A stretch of DNA of 14,481 bases from an uncultured bacterium (GTDB lineage: Bacteria > Actinomycetota > Coriobacteriia > Coriobacteriales > Coriobacteriaceae), in contig CAJMSO010000018.1 of the NCBI GenBank assembly GCA_905216075.1, positions 1 to 14,481 on the forward strand. Direction: 5' to 3'. Below, in pieces: positions 6,914-14,481 of this stretch. The notes below the pieces were generated by a model. That model was not told the origin of the DNA, ran no database searches, and saw only the letters and a list, made by a program, of their open reading frames with translations. The number at the start of each line of letters is the position of its first letter. Within the stretch, counting starts at the first letter, position 1. The translations under genes and the position numbers were made by a program.

Positions 6914-7561
6914 ATGCTCAACAATCTTTCCGACAATCAGAAACGCACCTTGGCGCTTGCCGCGGTGGCGCTGTTGGCCCTGGCGTGCCTGTGCGGCACG
7001 CTGGCTTTCACCGTTGATATGGCTCCGGCGAACAACGTCCTATCGTTTGGCAGCGTGAAGGTACGAGTCTGCGAATACACCCTAAACGAGCAGGGCGAGG
7101 AGGTCCCGTTTGAGGCTGACGAGCACGGGGACTATCCCGACACCGAGGCCGGGGGCTCTGACATCAGCCGCATTGTGCGCGTGGAGAACGCCGGCGCGCA
7201 GCCTGAGTACGTTCGCGCCCGCCTGCGCATGACGTCGGTGGCGCCCGACGGTTCGAGTGCGGACGCCTCGGGCAACGTCGCCTTTCACGTGAACGCGGGC
7301 GAGGGGTCCCCGTGGATCGATGGCGGCGATGGGTGGTACTACTACCGCGGATTGGCCGGACGCGGGGGCGTGCTCGATTCCGGTGCCATGACGGAGAGCC
7401 TCATGGACTCGCTGCGCTTTGTGGGCGACTACCACGATGCCGCGCGCGGCGGCTCATTCAGGCTCGATATCGACGTTCAGGCCGTGCAGGCCAAAAACCA
7501 GCAAACAAACGATTCCGTCCTCGACGTGCTCGACGTCGTGGGCTGGCCGGAAGCGAACTAG
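6914..7561 (+). CDS. SipW-dependent TasA-like minor subunit A
   Basis: This 215-residue secreted protein has a hydrophobic stretch that ends LCGTLA (res. 26-31) before FTVDMAPANNVLSFGSVKV, the same processing pattern as the other two subunits (cleavage expected after Ala31). The mature part has an acidic segment, then VENAGAQPEYVRARL (Asn92), DGWYYYRG and DVQAVQA (Gln189). These are hallmarks it shares with the subunit at 13014-13583, so the two are paralogues on either side of the giant gene. It has no wall anchor. The start is uncertain: ATG 6914 is chosen, TTG 6902 is in frame, and neither has a good Shine-Dalgarno. Poor initiation plus the stem upstream fits a low-copy subunit. Confidence 0.82.
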   Translation: MLNNLSDNQKRTLALAAVALLALACLCGTLAFTVDMAPANNVLSFGSVKVRVCEYTLNEQGEEVPFEADEHGDYPDTEAGGSDISRIVRVENAGAQPEYVRARLRMTSVAPDGSSADASGNVAFHVNAGEGSPWIDGGDGWYYYRGLAGRGGVLDSGAMTESLMDSLRFVGDYHDAARGGSFRLDIDVQAVQAKNQQTNDSVLDVLDVVGWPEAN

Positions 7562-7564
7562 CCT

Positions 7565-10500
7565 ATGAAGATCAAGAACAGAAATCGAGGTGTGCTCAGC
7601 AGGCTGATTGCCGTCGCGGCGATTGCCCTTTGCTGCGTTATGGTGCTGCCGGCGGTGGCGCATGCCGAGGGTAAAACCGAATTCCACATCAAAAACGAGG
7701 CTGACTTTTTGTCGTGCGTGGCGCTTTCGCGCGAGCGCGACACGCGCGATTGGCACGTCTATCTCGATAACGATATTGAGCTCGATGGTGAGGACATGAA
7801 GACCATCGTCTCAAACACGGTCAAGCACCTCTCCTTTGGCAATAAGGAGCATCCCTTTAGGGGCGTTTTCGATGGCCAGAACCACACCGTTAGAGGTCTG
7901 GACTACGCCAACAATATGTTGGATCCCGAGCGCGATACGGGCTTTTTTGCCGAGACCGATGGCGCTACCATCAAGAACTTCCTGGTCAAGGACGCCAACA
8001 TTTGGGCTGACTTCCGTGGTGGCGTTATCGTAGGTAAGGCGGTTGACACCCGTTTCGAAAACGTCATGGTCATGGAGAGCACCCTGCACATTACGTGCGC
8101 CAACAACATGCTCAACGTGATTACCAACGCGGGCTTTGAGGGAGGCCTGATTGCCGGCGAGCTCGACGGCTGCACCCTCTACAACTGTGAGGTCCGTGGC
8201 GGCCGCGCCGTCAACAACACGACCTCGGGCGTACAGGCAATCGGCGGCGAGGGCCTGTACATGGCGGCGTTTGCCGGCTACGTCAAGAACTCGACCATCG
8301 AGTACTGCCGCGTGACGCCTACGCGCAACGAGGATGGCTCGATTGCCGAGAAGGGCATGACCGACGTTACCAATAAATACGATGTGGCCATTGGCGCCCT
8401 GGGCGGCAACAACGTGTACGCCTCGGGTTTTGTGGGCTGCATGGCAGAAGGCGCTAAAGTCATTGACTGCTTTTCAACGGCGAAATGCTATAGCTATGCT
8501 GCTTCTTACGTGGGCGTTGTCTCCGTAACGCGCGCTTGGACGGGCGGTCTTGCAGGCCGCATCTTGTCTAAAAGCGGTAATGAAATCACTCGCAGCCATT
8601 TCGCCGGCGATTTGAGCTCGCGCCAGTACAACCCCATCGCCGTGATTCCCATCATCCAAAACGATGTGAACCTGGGCGGTATTGCTGCGCGCGCCAACAA
8701 GGGCGACGCCACGGTCGCCGAGTGCTACTTTAAGCCGAGCGTGAGCCTAAGCGGCAGCAGCCAGGGCAACCCTGCCAAAAAGAAAATCCCCTCGTTTGGC
8801 GGCGACGGCACTACCGCGGGTGGCAGCTACGGTCCGTGGGATGACGAGCGCTACAACACGCGTGAGCTATGGGAAGAGAACGACTACGACTTCTGTGCCG
8901 GCACCATGCGCTCGACCGATAACGATGAGACCCTGGGCGGTCCGCATGCCAACGAGTGGGCGATGGACTACAGGCTGAATATCCCCGTGCATGGCCAGAG
9001 CGTTAAGGCGACGATTGATTTTCCCGGTGCGGGTACGGCAACAATCGAGAAGACCAAACTTGGCAAAGACCAGGCGACCACGGATCCATACACCTTTGCG
9101 GTGAGTGCCGTGCTGGCGGGAACTGCTCAGGGCTTGGCCCAGGGCGATACCTCGGTAACGTTTAAGCAGGAGACCTCTGCAAAGCCTGCCGACCTGAGCG
9201 AGGAGAACGGCGGCTACCGTTTTATGGGCTGGTTCCGCGAGCCCGATGTGCAGGTGAATCGAATTGGACAAGACAGCAGCTGGTTTGACGGCAAGACCGA
9301 TGCCGATGCTGTGGCTGCTGGCAAGCAGGTCCAGAAAAGCGAGTTGCACGACGAAACGTCAACCTATACTGCCGATAACGCGAAAGGGGCCAAGGCTTTT
9401 GAGGGCAATGACCTGTTTATCGCTTCGTACGAGGCACAGGTGCTGTTCTATAACGTTAAGGGCGAGACGCTTGATTGGAAAACCGGTGCTGCGCACGGCA
9501 AGTCAACTGATTGGTACCGCTATGGCGTGGGTTTGACGCCCGCCGCCCCCGCGGATCGCGGCAACTTGAAGCCTACCGCGACATTTATCGGCTGGACCAC
9601 GCAGCCTAGCAGCGAGGCGGGGATGAATGGTGGCTATGCCGCCATCACCTCGACTCAGTTAGCCGAGCTTAAAAATCAGGGAGCTTTTTATCCTGCGGGT
9701 AGCAAGATCACTGTTGTCCGTCCAACTGACTTCTACCCGGTCTACAGCGACTACGGCTCGAACATCATAACGGTGTTCGAGGGCAATGAGCAGGACACAA
9801 CCGACAATAAGGCTCTGCGCGACGGTGTGGGCAAAACCAATGTCGACGTCCAGACTACCGAGGACGGCACCAGCGTCTACACGGTACAGGTGTGTAACAC
9901 GGAAGGTACGCCCCTGTCCAATGGCGGCAAGCTGCCCGATGGCTATCGCTTCTTGGGTTGGTACGAAAACAAGGGAACCGAGGGTGCTCCGCTCGAGGTG
10001 CGCGTAAGCCGCGATCCCAGCTATACGCTCCCCGCAGATGTCGATTTAACCGCGCCGCATACCTACATCGCCCGCTTTGAGTACCGAGTGGATTATTACG
10101 TTCGGGCTTATACCAACCATGAGTTTACGGACAGCAAGCTACTTTGTTCCGTTTGGAATCGCTATCAAACGCCCTTTGAGGAAAACGTCGGTAGTACCTT
10201 CGTGCGTGAAAACGTCGTCCACTGGGGTCCGGAGCATGTTGACCACGGTATAAGTGATAGGTATGACAAAACGTGTGGCACGCGCTTCACGGCGAATACC
10301 CTTGTCGTGAGTCCCCTTAATGCGTACTCGCACAACGTTAAAAACGATATGGGAGCCGATACTCTGAAAAACCTCTATGCCGATACCGATTTTCCAGGCG
10401 CTGCAACGCTAAGCGATACCTGGACTTCAGCTTCGCTGAACGTAACAGTCAAACTGGTGAATAATCGCTATCGCCTGAATTTCTGGACGCTTGAGCGCGA

Positions 10501-13012
10501 TGGTGAATATTGGACATATGTGAAAAATCCCATCGAGAGCATGGTGCGTACAGATAAGAAGTACTACGTTCGCGCGATGATTACCACGGACGTTAATTTC
10601 TACAACAAGGGCGATAATGTCGTGAGGACTGCCACGCGGCGCTATGAGAGTAACTTGCTGCAGGCCAAGGTGAGCGGGGCGGATCCGACGTTCACGTATT
10701 ACTACCCGCATGTTAATAAGTCGGTTAAAGTGGCCGAAAAGCCAGAAGATGGTGAGAAGGGATCGTATGAGAGCCCCCTGACCCTCGAAGCTTCCCCGAC
10801 CGATGTCGACATGGCCGTGCCGGGCTATAAGTTCCTGGGCTGGATTTCGACCGCCGAGGTCAAGAAGGATTCTGCCGTCTGGAAATATATCTATGATGTC
10901 GCGAACGACCCCTATGTGACGAGCGATCCGGAAAAGGCGGCGCCATACTTGGCGACGGATGACTCCAAGGTCACCCAGTGTCAGGATGCCTATCCCGTCT
11001 ACGCAAAGTTCGACGTCAACTACACCACCAACCTGCACCGCGCAGGTTTTGATGGCACGGATAAGGTCAATGTGCCTAGGTACGACATCGATCCCGTTAT
11101 CAACGCGGGCACCGACCCTGCTACGGCAACGGTGACCCCTGACGTCACGACGTCGGTTTATAAAGCAGGCGGTGAGCTGTATAAGTTGCAGAAGGTTGAG
11201 ATCGAGCTTCCGAATGGCGAAGTTAAAAAGCTCGAACCTAACGGCGATAACTCGTATTCCTATCAGGTGGAACCCGGCGGGCCCTATACATTTGTGGCGT
11301 ACTATTCGCCGTTGGCGGTCGTGTATCATCTCAATGCCAAAGATGTGGATGGCAAAGTTGCTCAGAAAGGCGATATGCTCGGCAACCTTGATGGCGGCAT
11401 CCCGAAGCCCACTTATGACGTCAACACTATCGATGCGGATACAGGAGGTGCGTTCAACGTCTTCGTGGGCTGGACGGAAGCCCAGCCGGCACCTGGCAAG
11501 GGCTATGTCGCTTGGTCGGAGGGTATCCGTATGGTGAGTGCTTCTACCGTGGTCAAGGCCCCCATGGAGCTGTACCCGGTCTACCGTCCCAGCCTGGTTA
11601 CCGTTCAATCGAACATCGACTCAAATCTCGCGAATTCTGCTCTTGTCCGCGGTCTCGGCCGTACTGATTCCGGCGACCAGATTTCTCTTGAGGTCAAGGC
11701 TGTCAAGGAGGTTGTGGGCATTGACGGCACCAAGTACGACTTTGTCGGCTGGTCGCGCGACTACGAACCCGATGGCAAATACACCCTGTTGACCGATGAC
11801 GAGAAGTATCCCCTCGAGGGCAGCGAGCCCTTTGAGAGCGTGACCTACACCGCGGTGTACAAGATCGCGCCGTATAAGGTTCGCTATCACGGTGTCGACG
11901 GGTCGGTCGTCTTTACGGCGACGGTCGACTCGGACGGCGAGCGCGCGACGGGCGCCGGCTTTGTTCATAACGTCGATGTTCCCAAGGTGGATGAGAGCGG
12001 CAACCCGGTCTATGACGACAACGGCAATCCCGAGATGGAGAAAAAGTCCGTGGCATACGACCCGGACGCCCACTCCAAGATCGTCGCGCTGCTCGATGAA
12101 CGGGCGGCCAGCGGTGACGTGCGCGAACTCTTCCTAGAGTGGCGATATGTGCCTGACGGTGGCGCTGCGAAGTCTTGGGATGAGTTTAAGAGCGAGCCGG
12201 TCAAGGGAGACATGGACCTGTATCCCGTGACGTATCGAGTGGCCGCCAACGATACGTCCGATACCGAGAGGCCCGTAGCCATGACCGCGCAGCTTAAGTG
12301 GCTGCTCAATCCCACCGCTGGCAACACAGTCGACAACAACGCCGACGAGGCGCCGTTTAAGGCCTGCTTCGCCGAGCCGTTTATGGGGACGCAGCTGACT
12401 GTTACCGTTAAGCGGGCGAGCTACGGTCCTGGTGCGTCCATGGCGGAGGAACCCGTTAACGACCAGTATGTCTCGCTCTACAGCTTGGGCTCGGGTAACG
12501 GTTCGTTCGACTTGGCCAACCGCCTGGAGTCCAAGAAGACGGGCGAAGGGGGGCAGGCTCCCGGCAATGCCGTGTTCAACTTCGCCAAGACCCATGCGCT
12601 GACGATCGTCAAAAAGACCACCGATTCCAGCGCCATGGGACAGACGTTCCGCTTTAAGGTGACGAAGACGGCGGAGGGAGCCTCTCCCGAGACACGCGTG
12701 GCCGAGGTGAAGGTCGATAAGCGGCAGCATGAAAACGGCGAGACCTGGTATGTCGGCAGTGTGCAATTTGCCGCGCCGGCGGGTTTCTATACCGTCGAGG
12801 AAGACACGGCTTGGGCATGGCGCTATCAGGGCGAGCTGAGCACGCCGGGTAAGGCGCCCGGCAAATCTGCCGAGCTGACGATTTCGTCTGCTTCGAGCGC
12901 GGGCGATGCGGTGGTGACGTGCGTTAACACGCGCGCGAAGGACAAATGGGTCGACGGCGGTTCACGGGCTAAGAACGTTTGGGAAAACGACCAGCTGAAG
13001 AGGGAGGACTAG
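7565..13012 (+). CDS. Giant secreted multidomain adhesin-like protein
   Basis: This protein has 1815 residues. A Sec signal peptide ends VAHA (cleavage after Ala34) and is of the ordinary type, not the SipW type. Residues about 80-400 carry GLUG-like beta-helix repeats (GG-x-(V/I/A)-(G/A) motifs near 152, 193, 234, 287, 327 and 371). InlB-B/Flg_new-like repeats follow, with F-x-(G/E)-W tryptophans at 556, 677, 799, 1093, 1303, 1396 and 1526, several ending in Y-P-V-Y. Near the end a SpaA-like domain (about 1677-1780) starts TIVKKT (Lys1683/1684) and has GFYTVEED (Glu1745), residues suited to an isopeptide bond. The tail reads KDKWVDGGSRAKNVWEND, with no LPXTG, LAXTG or membrane helix. Only 3 bases separate it from the previous gene, and the next start overlaps its stop region. 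It is probably an adhesin or matrix protein held by the fibre. Confidence 0.88.
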   Translation: MKIKNRNRGVLSRLIAVAAIALCCVMVLPAVAHAEGKTEFHIKNEADFLSCVALSRERDTRDWHVYLDNDIELDGEDMKTIVSNTVKHLSFGNKEHPFRGVFDGQNHTVRGLDYANNMLDPERDTGFFAETDGATIKNFLVKDANIWADFRGGVIVGKAVDTRFENVMVMESTLHITCANNMLNVITNAGFEGGLIAGELDGCTLYNCEVRGGRAVNNTTSGVQAIGGEGLYMAAFAGYVKNSTIEYCRVTPTRNEDGSIAEKGMTDVTNKYDVAIGALGGNNVYASGFVGCMAEGAKVIDCFSTAKCYSYAASYVGVVSVTRAWTGGLAGRILSKSGNEITRSHFAGDLSSRQYNPIAVIPIIQNDVNLGGIAARANKGDATVAECYFKPSVSLSGSSQGNPAKKKIPSFGGDGTTAGGSYGPWDDERYNTRELWEENDYDFCAGTMRSTDNDETLGGPHANEWAMDYRLNIPVHGQSVKATIDFPGAGTATIEKTKLGKDQATTDPYTFAVSAVLAGTAQGLAQGDTSVTFKQETSAKPADLSEENGGYRFMGWFREPDVQVNRIGQDSSWFDGKTDADAVAAGKQVQKSELHDETSTYTADNAKGAKAFEGNDLFIASYEAQVLFYNVKGETLDWKTGAAHGKSTDWYRYGVGLTPAAPADRGNLKPTATFIGWTTQPSSEAGMNGGYAAITSTQLAELKNQGAFYPAGSKITVVRPTDFYPVYSDYGSNIITVFEGNEQDTTDNKALRDGVGKTNVDVQTTEDGTSVYTVQVCNTEGTPLSNGGKLPDGYRFLGWYENKGTEGAPLEVRVSRDPSYTLPADVDLTAPHTYIARFEYRVDYYVRAYTNHEFTDSKLLCSVWNRYQTPFEENVGSTFVRENVVHWGPEHVDHGISDRYDKTCGTRFTANTLVVSPLNAYSHNVKNDMGADTLKNLYADTDFPGAATLSDTWTSASLNVTVKLVNNRYRLNFWTLERDGEYWTYVKNPIESMVRTDKKYYVRAMITTDVNFYNKGDNVVRTATRRYESNLLQAKVSGADPTFTYYYPHVNKSVKVAEKPEDGEKGSYESPLTLEASPTDVDMAVPGYKFLGWISTAEVKKDSAVWKYIYDVANDPYVTSDPEKAAPYLATDDSKVTQCQDAYPVYAKFDVNYTTNLHRAGFDGTDKVNVPRYDIDPVINAGTDPATATVTPDVTTSVYKAGGELYKLQKVEIELPNGEVKKLEPNGDNSYSYQVEPGGPYTFVAYYSPLAVVYHLNAKDVDGKVAQKGDMLGNLDGGIPKPTYDVNTIDADTGGAFNVFVGWTEAQPAPGKGYVAWSEGIRMVSASTVVKAPMELYPVYRPSLVTVQSNIDSNLANSALVRGLGRTDSGDQISLEVKAVKEVVGIDGTKYDFVGWSRDYEPDGKYTLLTDDEKYPLEGSEPFESVTYTAVYKIAPYKVRYHGVDGSVVFTATVDSDGERATGAGFVHNVDVPKVDESGNPVYDDNGNPEMEKKSVAYDPDAHSKIVALLDERAASGDVRELFLEWRYVPDGGAAKSWDEFKSEPVKGDMDLYPVTYRVAANDTSDTERPVAMTAQLKWLLNPTAGNTVDNNADEAPFKACFAEPFMGTQLTVTVKRASYGPGASMAEEPVNDQYVSLYSLGSGNGSFDLANRLESKKTGEGGQAPGNAVFNFAKTHALTIVKKTTDSSAMGQTFRFKVTKTAEGASPETRVAEVKVDKRQHENGETWYVGSVQFAAPAGFYTVEEDTAWAWRYQGELSTPGKAPGKSAELTISSASSAGDAVVTCVNTRAKDKWVDGGSRAKNVWENDQLKRED
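13001..13007 (+). promoter_or_regulatory. Shine-Dalgarno for the second minor subunit
   Basis: AGGGAGG lies 6 bases before ATG 13014, inside the last codons of the giant gene, which fits coupled translation. Confidence 0.8.
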
Positions 13013-13013
13013 G

Positions 13014-13583
13014 ATGACAAAGCGCAAGCAGATCATGGCCCTTCTCGCGGGCGTCCTCCTTTTTGCTGGCGTCGCCGGTACCTTTGCGTGGCTTTCGGTT
13101 ACGGGCGTACTGGTCAACGAGTTTGGCTTTGGCTCGGTGAAGCCCTTGGTGGACGAGACGCTCGAGGGCAACGTGAAGAGTGACGTCACGATTACAAACA
13201 CGGGCACGGCTCCGGCCTATCTGCGTGCGGCGGTGGATATCTACTGGCAGGACCAGGATGGCGCGCGCCTGTGGGATGAGCCGGTTGCCGGCACCAACTA
13301 CACCATTGTGTGGGGCGACGTGTCCAATGCCTCCGCTACTAATAGCGCTTCGTCTTGGGTTCGCTCGACCGACGGGTTCTACTACTGGACGTCTCCTGTC
13401 GCACCGATGGACAAGACCGGCGTGCTCATCAAGAGCGCGTCCGAGAATAAGGCAGATGGTAAAAACCTAGTCGTTGACATTTCGACCCAAGCGATTCAGT
13501 CCACGCCCGACGATGCGGTTACCGAGGCATGGAACTGCACGGTTAAAGATGGCGTGCTGGTACCGCCGCACGGAGGTGCGTAA
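13014..13583 (+). CDS. SipW-dependent TasA-like minor subunit B
   Basis: This 189-residue secreted protein has a basic start (TKRK) and a hydrophobic stretch ending GVAGTFA (res. 19-25), then WLSVTGVLVNEFGFGSVKP. This matches the TasA-type processing site, with cleavage expected after Ala25. The mature part (about 165 residues) contains VTITNTGTAPAYLRAAV (Asn62), DGFYYWTSPV and DISTQAIQS (Gln159), the same series seen in the subunit at 6914-7561. A beta-sandwich fibre subunit, cap or linker is inferred. It has no wall anchor. The start follows AGGGAGG, and its first ATG sits 1 base after the giant gene's stop. Confidence 0.85.
   Translation: MTKRKQIMALLAGVLLFAGVAGTFAWLSVTGVLVNEFGFGSVKPLVDETLEGNVKSDVTITNTGTAPAYLRAAVDIYWQDQDGARLWDEPVAGTNYTIVWGDVSNASATNSASSWVRSTDGFYYWTSPVAPMDKTGVLIKSASENKADGKNLVVDISTQAIQSTPDDAVTEAWNCTVKDGVLVPPHGGA
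13572..13577 (+). promoter_or_regulatory. Shine-Dalgarno for the wall-anchored protein
   Basis: GGAGGT lies 8 bases before ATG 13586, in the last codons of the preceding subunit, whose TAA ends at 13583. Confidence 0.8.
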
Positions 13584-13585
13584 GT

Positions 13586-14284
13586 ATGGCTTTCCCGATT
13601 CGCAAAGACGTTGCGCACTCCTTGCGTTGTGTGATCGCGGCCATTTTCTGCATTGCTGCGTTCGCCGCTCCTGCCCACGCGTTTGCCGATGCTCCTGCGA
13701 TTGTCTATGACGGAAACGCACGACAGCTGACGGTCTCGGGGACGACGGGCTCCTCGGGGGAGCCCGATCTGTTTCCCGCCTTTAAAGGCCTAATGCCCGG
13801 CGATGCGCGCGAGCAGCAGATCGAGGTTCGTGCCACAGGCGTAAAGTCCCAGGTACGCGTGTTTGTGCGGGCCGTTGTCGACCACGAGACGGCACACTTG
13901 CTGTCGCCCATTACCTTAACGGCGTCGGCGGGCGATGCGTCTGCCGGTTGGCTCCAGACGGGAACGCCGGGCAGCGTGTTTGCCTATCCCACGCAGGTCG
14001 CAACGTTTACGAGTGATGGCAGCACGGTGCTCAATCTGCAGCTGAGTGTCCCGACGTCGGTGGGTAACGAGCTTGCCGACGCGAGCAAGACCGTCCGCTG
14101 CGAGATCACCGCCGAGGACGATGGCGAAACAATTCCTGCGCAGCCTGCTGGCTCCAAAAAGCCCGGCCTGTTTGGCCTGGCTGCGACGGGCGACAACTCG
14201 CTCGCTCTGCTTTTGACGCTGCTAACGCTAGCGATTATCGCTTTCATGGCTGCGCTGATCTTGTCCCGAAGGAATAAACGCTAG
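13586..14284 (+). CDS. Wall-anchored protein with LAXTG sortase signal
   Basis: This 232-residue surface protein has a signal peptide (hydrophobic about 16-30) ending APAHA or AHAFA (cleavage near 32-34). An extracellular beta-rich domain (about 36-175) contains DLFPAFKGLMPGDAREQQIEV and VRVFVRAVV. A short linker (PAQPAGSKKPG) precedes the sorting signal GLAATGD (Leu198-Gly202), a membrane helix (about 206-227) and the basic tail RRNKR. The order motif, helix, positive tail defines a sortase substrate, and LAXTG is the motif known for class E sortases of Actinobacteria. As the last gene of the fibre operon it is the best candidate for the base that ties the fibre to peptidoglycan. No sortase gene is in the window, so a housekeeping enzyme elsewhere must act. 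Confidence 0.88.
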   Translation: MAFPIRKDVAHSLRCVIAAIFCIAAFAAPAHAFADAPAIVYDGNARQLTVSGTTGSSGEPDLFPAFKGLMPGDAREQQIEVRATGVKSQVRVFVRAVVDHETAHLLSPITLTASAGDASAGWLQTGTPGSVFAYPTQVATFTSDGSTVLNLQLSVPTSVGNELADASKTVRCEITAEDDGETIPAQPAGSKKPGLFGLAATGDNSLALLLTLLTLAIIAFMAALILSRRNKR

Positions 14285-14285
14285 G

Positions 14286-14368
14286 TCCATCTTCTAAATG
14301 TTTCGCCCGCCCGGCGGCGGAATATTAGGTTCCCTGCTCTACAGTCCTGCTCGCACGGAGAGCACATT
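14286..14368. repeat. Tandem repeat, unit 1 of about 86 bp
   Basis: It starts with TCCATCTTCTAAA (14286-14298), has a GC-rich variable core (14303-14320) and a 22-bp block (14329-14350) that recurs exactly at 14415-14436, and ends GCACATT. It begins 2 bases after the last stop codon of the operon. Confidence 0.8.
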
Positions 14369-14371
14369 GGA

Positions 14372-14455
14372 TCCATCTTCTAAACGCAACGCCTCCCGGG
14401 CGTCGGGGCACGAAGTTCCCTGCTCTACAGTCCTGCGCAAGACGAAGGCCACATT
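14372..14455. repeat. Tandem repeat, unit 2 of about 86 bp
   Basis: It starts with the same 13-bp block (14372-14384), 86 bp after unit 1. The core differs but can also fold (ACGCC 14389-14393 with GGCGT 14399-14403). The 22-bp block follows at 14415-14436, and the shared end ACATT forms part of the terminator stem. Confidence 0.8.
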
Positions 14456-14469
14456 AAGTGGCCTTCTTT
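14444..14469 (+). terminator. Intrinsic terminator of the surface operon
   Basis: A perfect 9-bp stem (14444-14452 with 14458-14466) encloses loop ATTAA and is followed by TTTG. The T run is short, but the stem is strong and the position after the last gene fits. Confidence 0.75.
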
Positions 14470-14481
14470 GCGTGCGGAACT

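Noticed and set aside
10427..11608. Antisense open frame of 393 codons inside the giant gene
   Set aside because: The sense frame carries recognisable repeats across the whole stretch; the antisense product has no recognisable motif or ribosome site.
12940..13012. Sortase signal at the end of the giant protein
   Set aside because: No LPXTG-like or LAXTG-like motif, no hydrophobic stretch and no basic tail are present.
14286..14455. CRISPR array from the spaced repeats
   Set aside because: Only two units, with two separate conserved blocks per unit and a hairpin core; no array periodicity and no cas genes.
1..14481. tRNA or rRNA genes
   Set aside because: I saw no cloverleaf or conserved rRNA segment in the non-coding stretches.

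Overview
The window looks like a piece of a gut actinobacterial chromosome, most likely class Coriobacteriia and Collinsella-like. This is an inference from high-GC coding sequence, codon style, AT-richer intergenic DNA, a sortase signal of the LAXTG type used by actinobacterial class E sortases, and the gene content. No phylogenetic marker is present. All genes I can support lie on the + strand.

Positions 1-394 hold no gene. They contain a possible terminator of an upstream unit and a striking 27-bp perfect inverted repeat (71-97 / 139-165). Positions 395-4135 encode the two halves of a heterodimeric ABC exporter. The genes abut (stop codon directly followed by ATG), and the ATP-site defects of the two subunits are complementary. 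Positions 4336-4893 encode a flavodoxin-family protein and end in a clear intrinsic terminator (4936-4966). Positions 4967-5501 form a long AT-richer intergenic stretch. It has a weak promoter candidate followed by a run of ten G, plus traces of possible degraded coding sequence.

The main interest is 5502-14284, a six-gene surface-structure operon. It contains a SipW/ER-type signal peptidase, three secreted subunits of the TasA/CalY (camelysin) style, a 1815-residue secreted multidomain protein, and a small cell-wall-anchored protein. The three TasA-like precursors share the processing motif G-T-(Y/L/F)-A followed by W or F, which aligns with the TasA cleavage site. The giant protein has GLUG-like beta-helix repeats, at least seven F-x-G-W (InlB-B/Flg_new-like) repeats and a SpaA-like end domain, with no wall anchor. 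The last protein ends in LAATG, a hydrophobic stretch and a basic tail. I infer a fibre or pilus-like system: SipW matures the subunits, the first and probably most abundant subunit (6131-6820) forms the shaft, the two paralogous minor subunits that bracket the giant gene join or cap it, the giant protein acts as adhesin or matrix protein, and the LAXTG protein roots the structure in the wall.

RNA hairpins after sipW (6077-6100) and after the first subunit (6834-6884) could set subunit ratios. A tandem pair of about 86-bp repeats and an intrinsic terminator close the operon (14286-14469).
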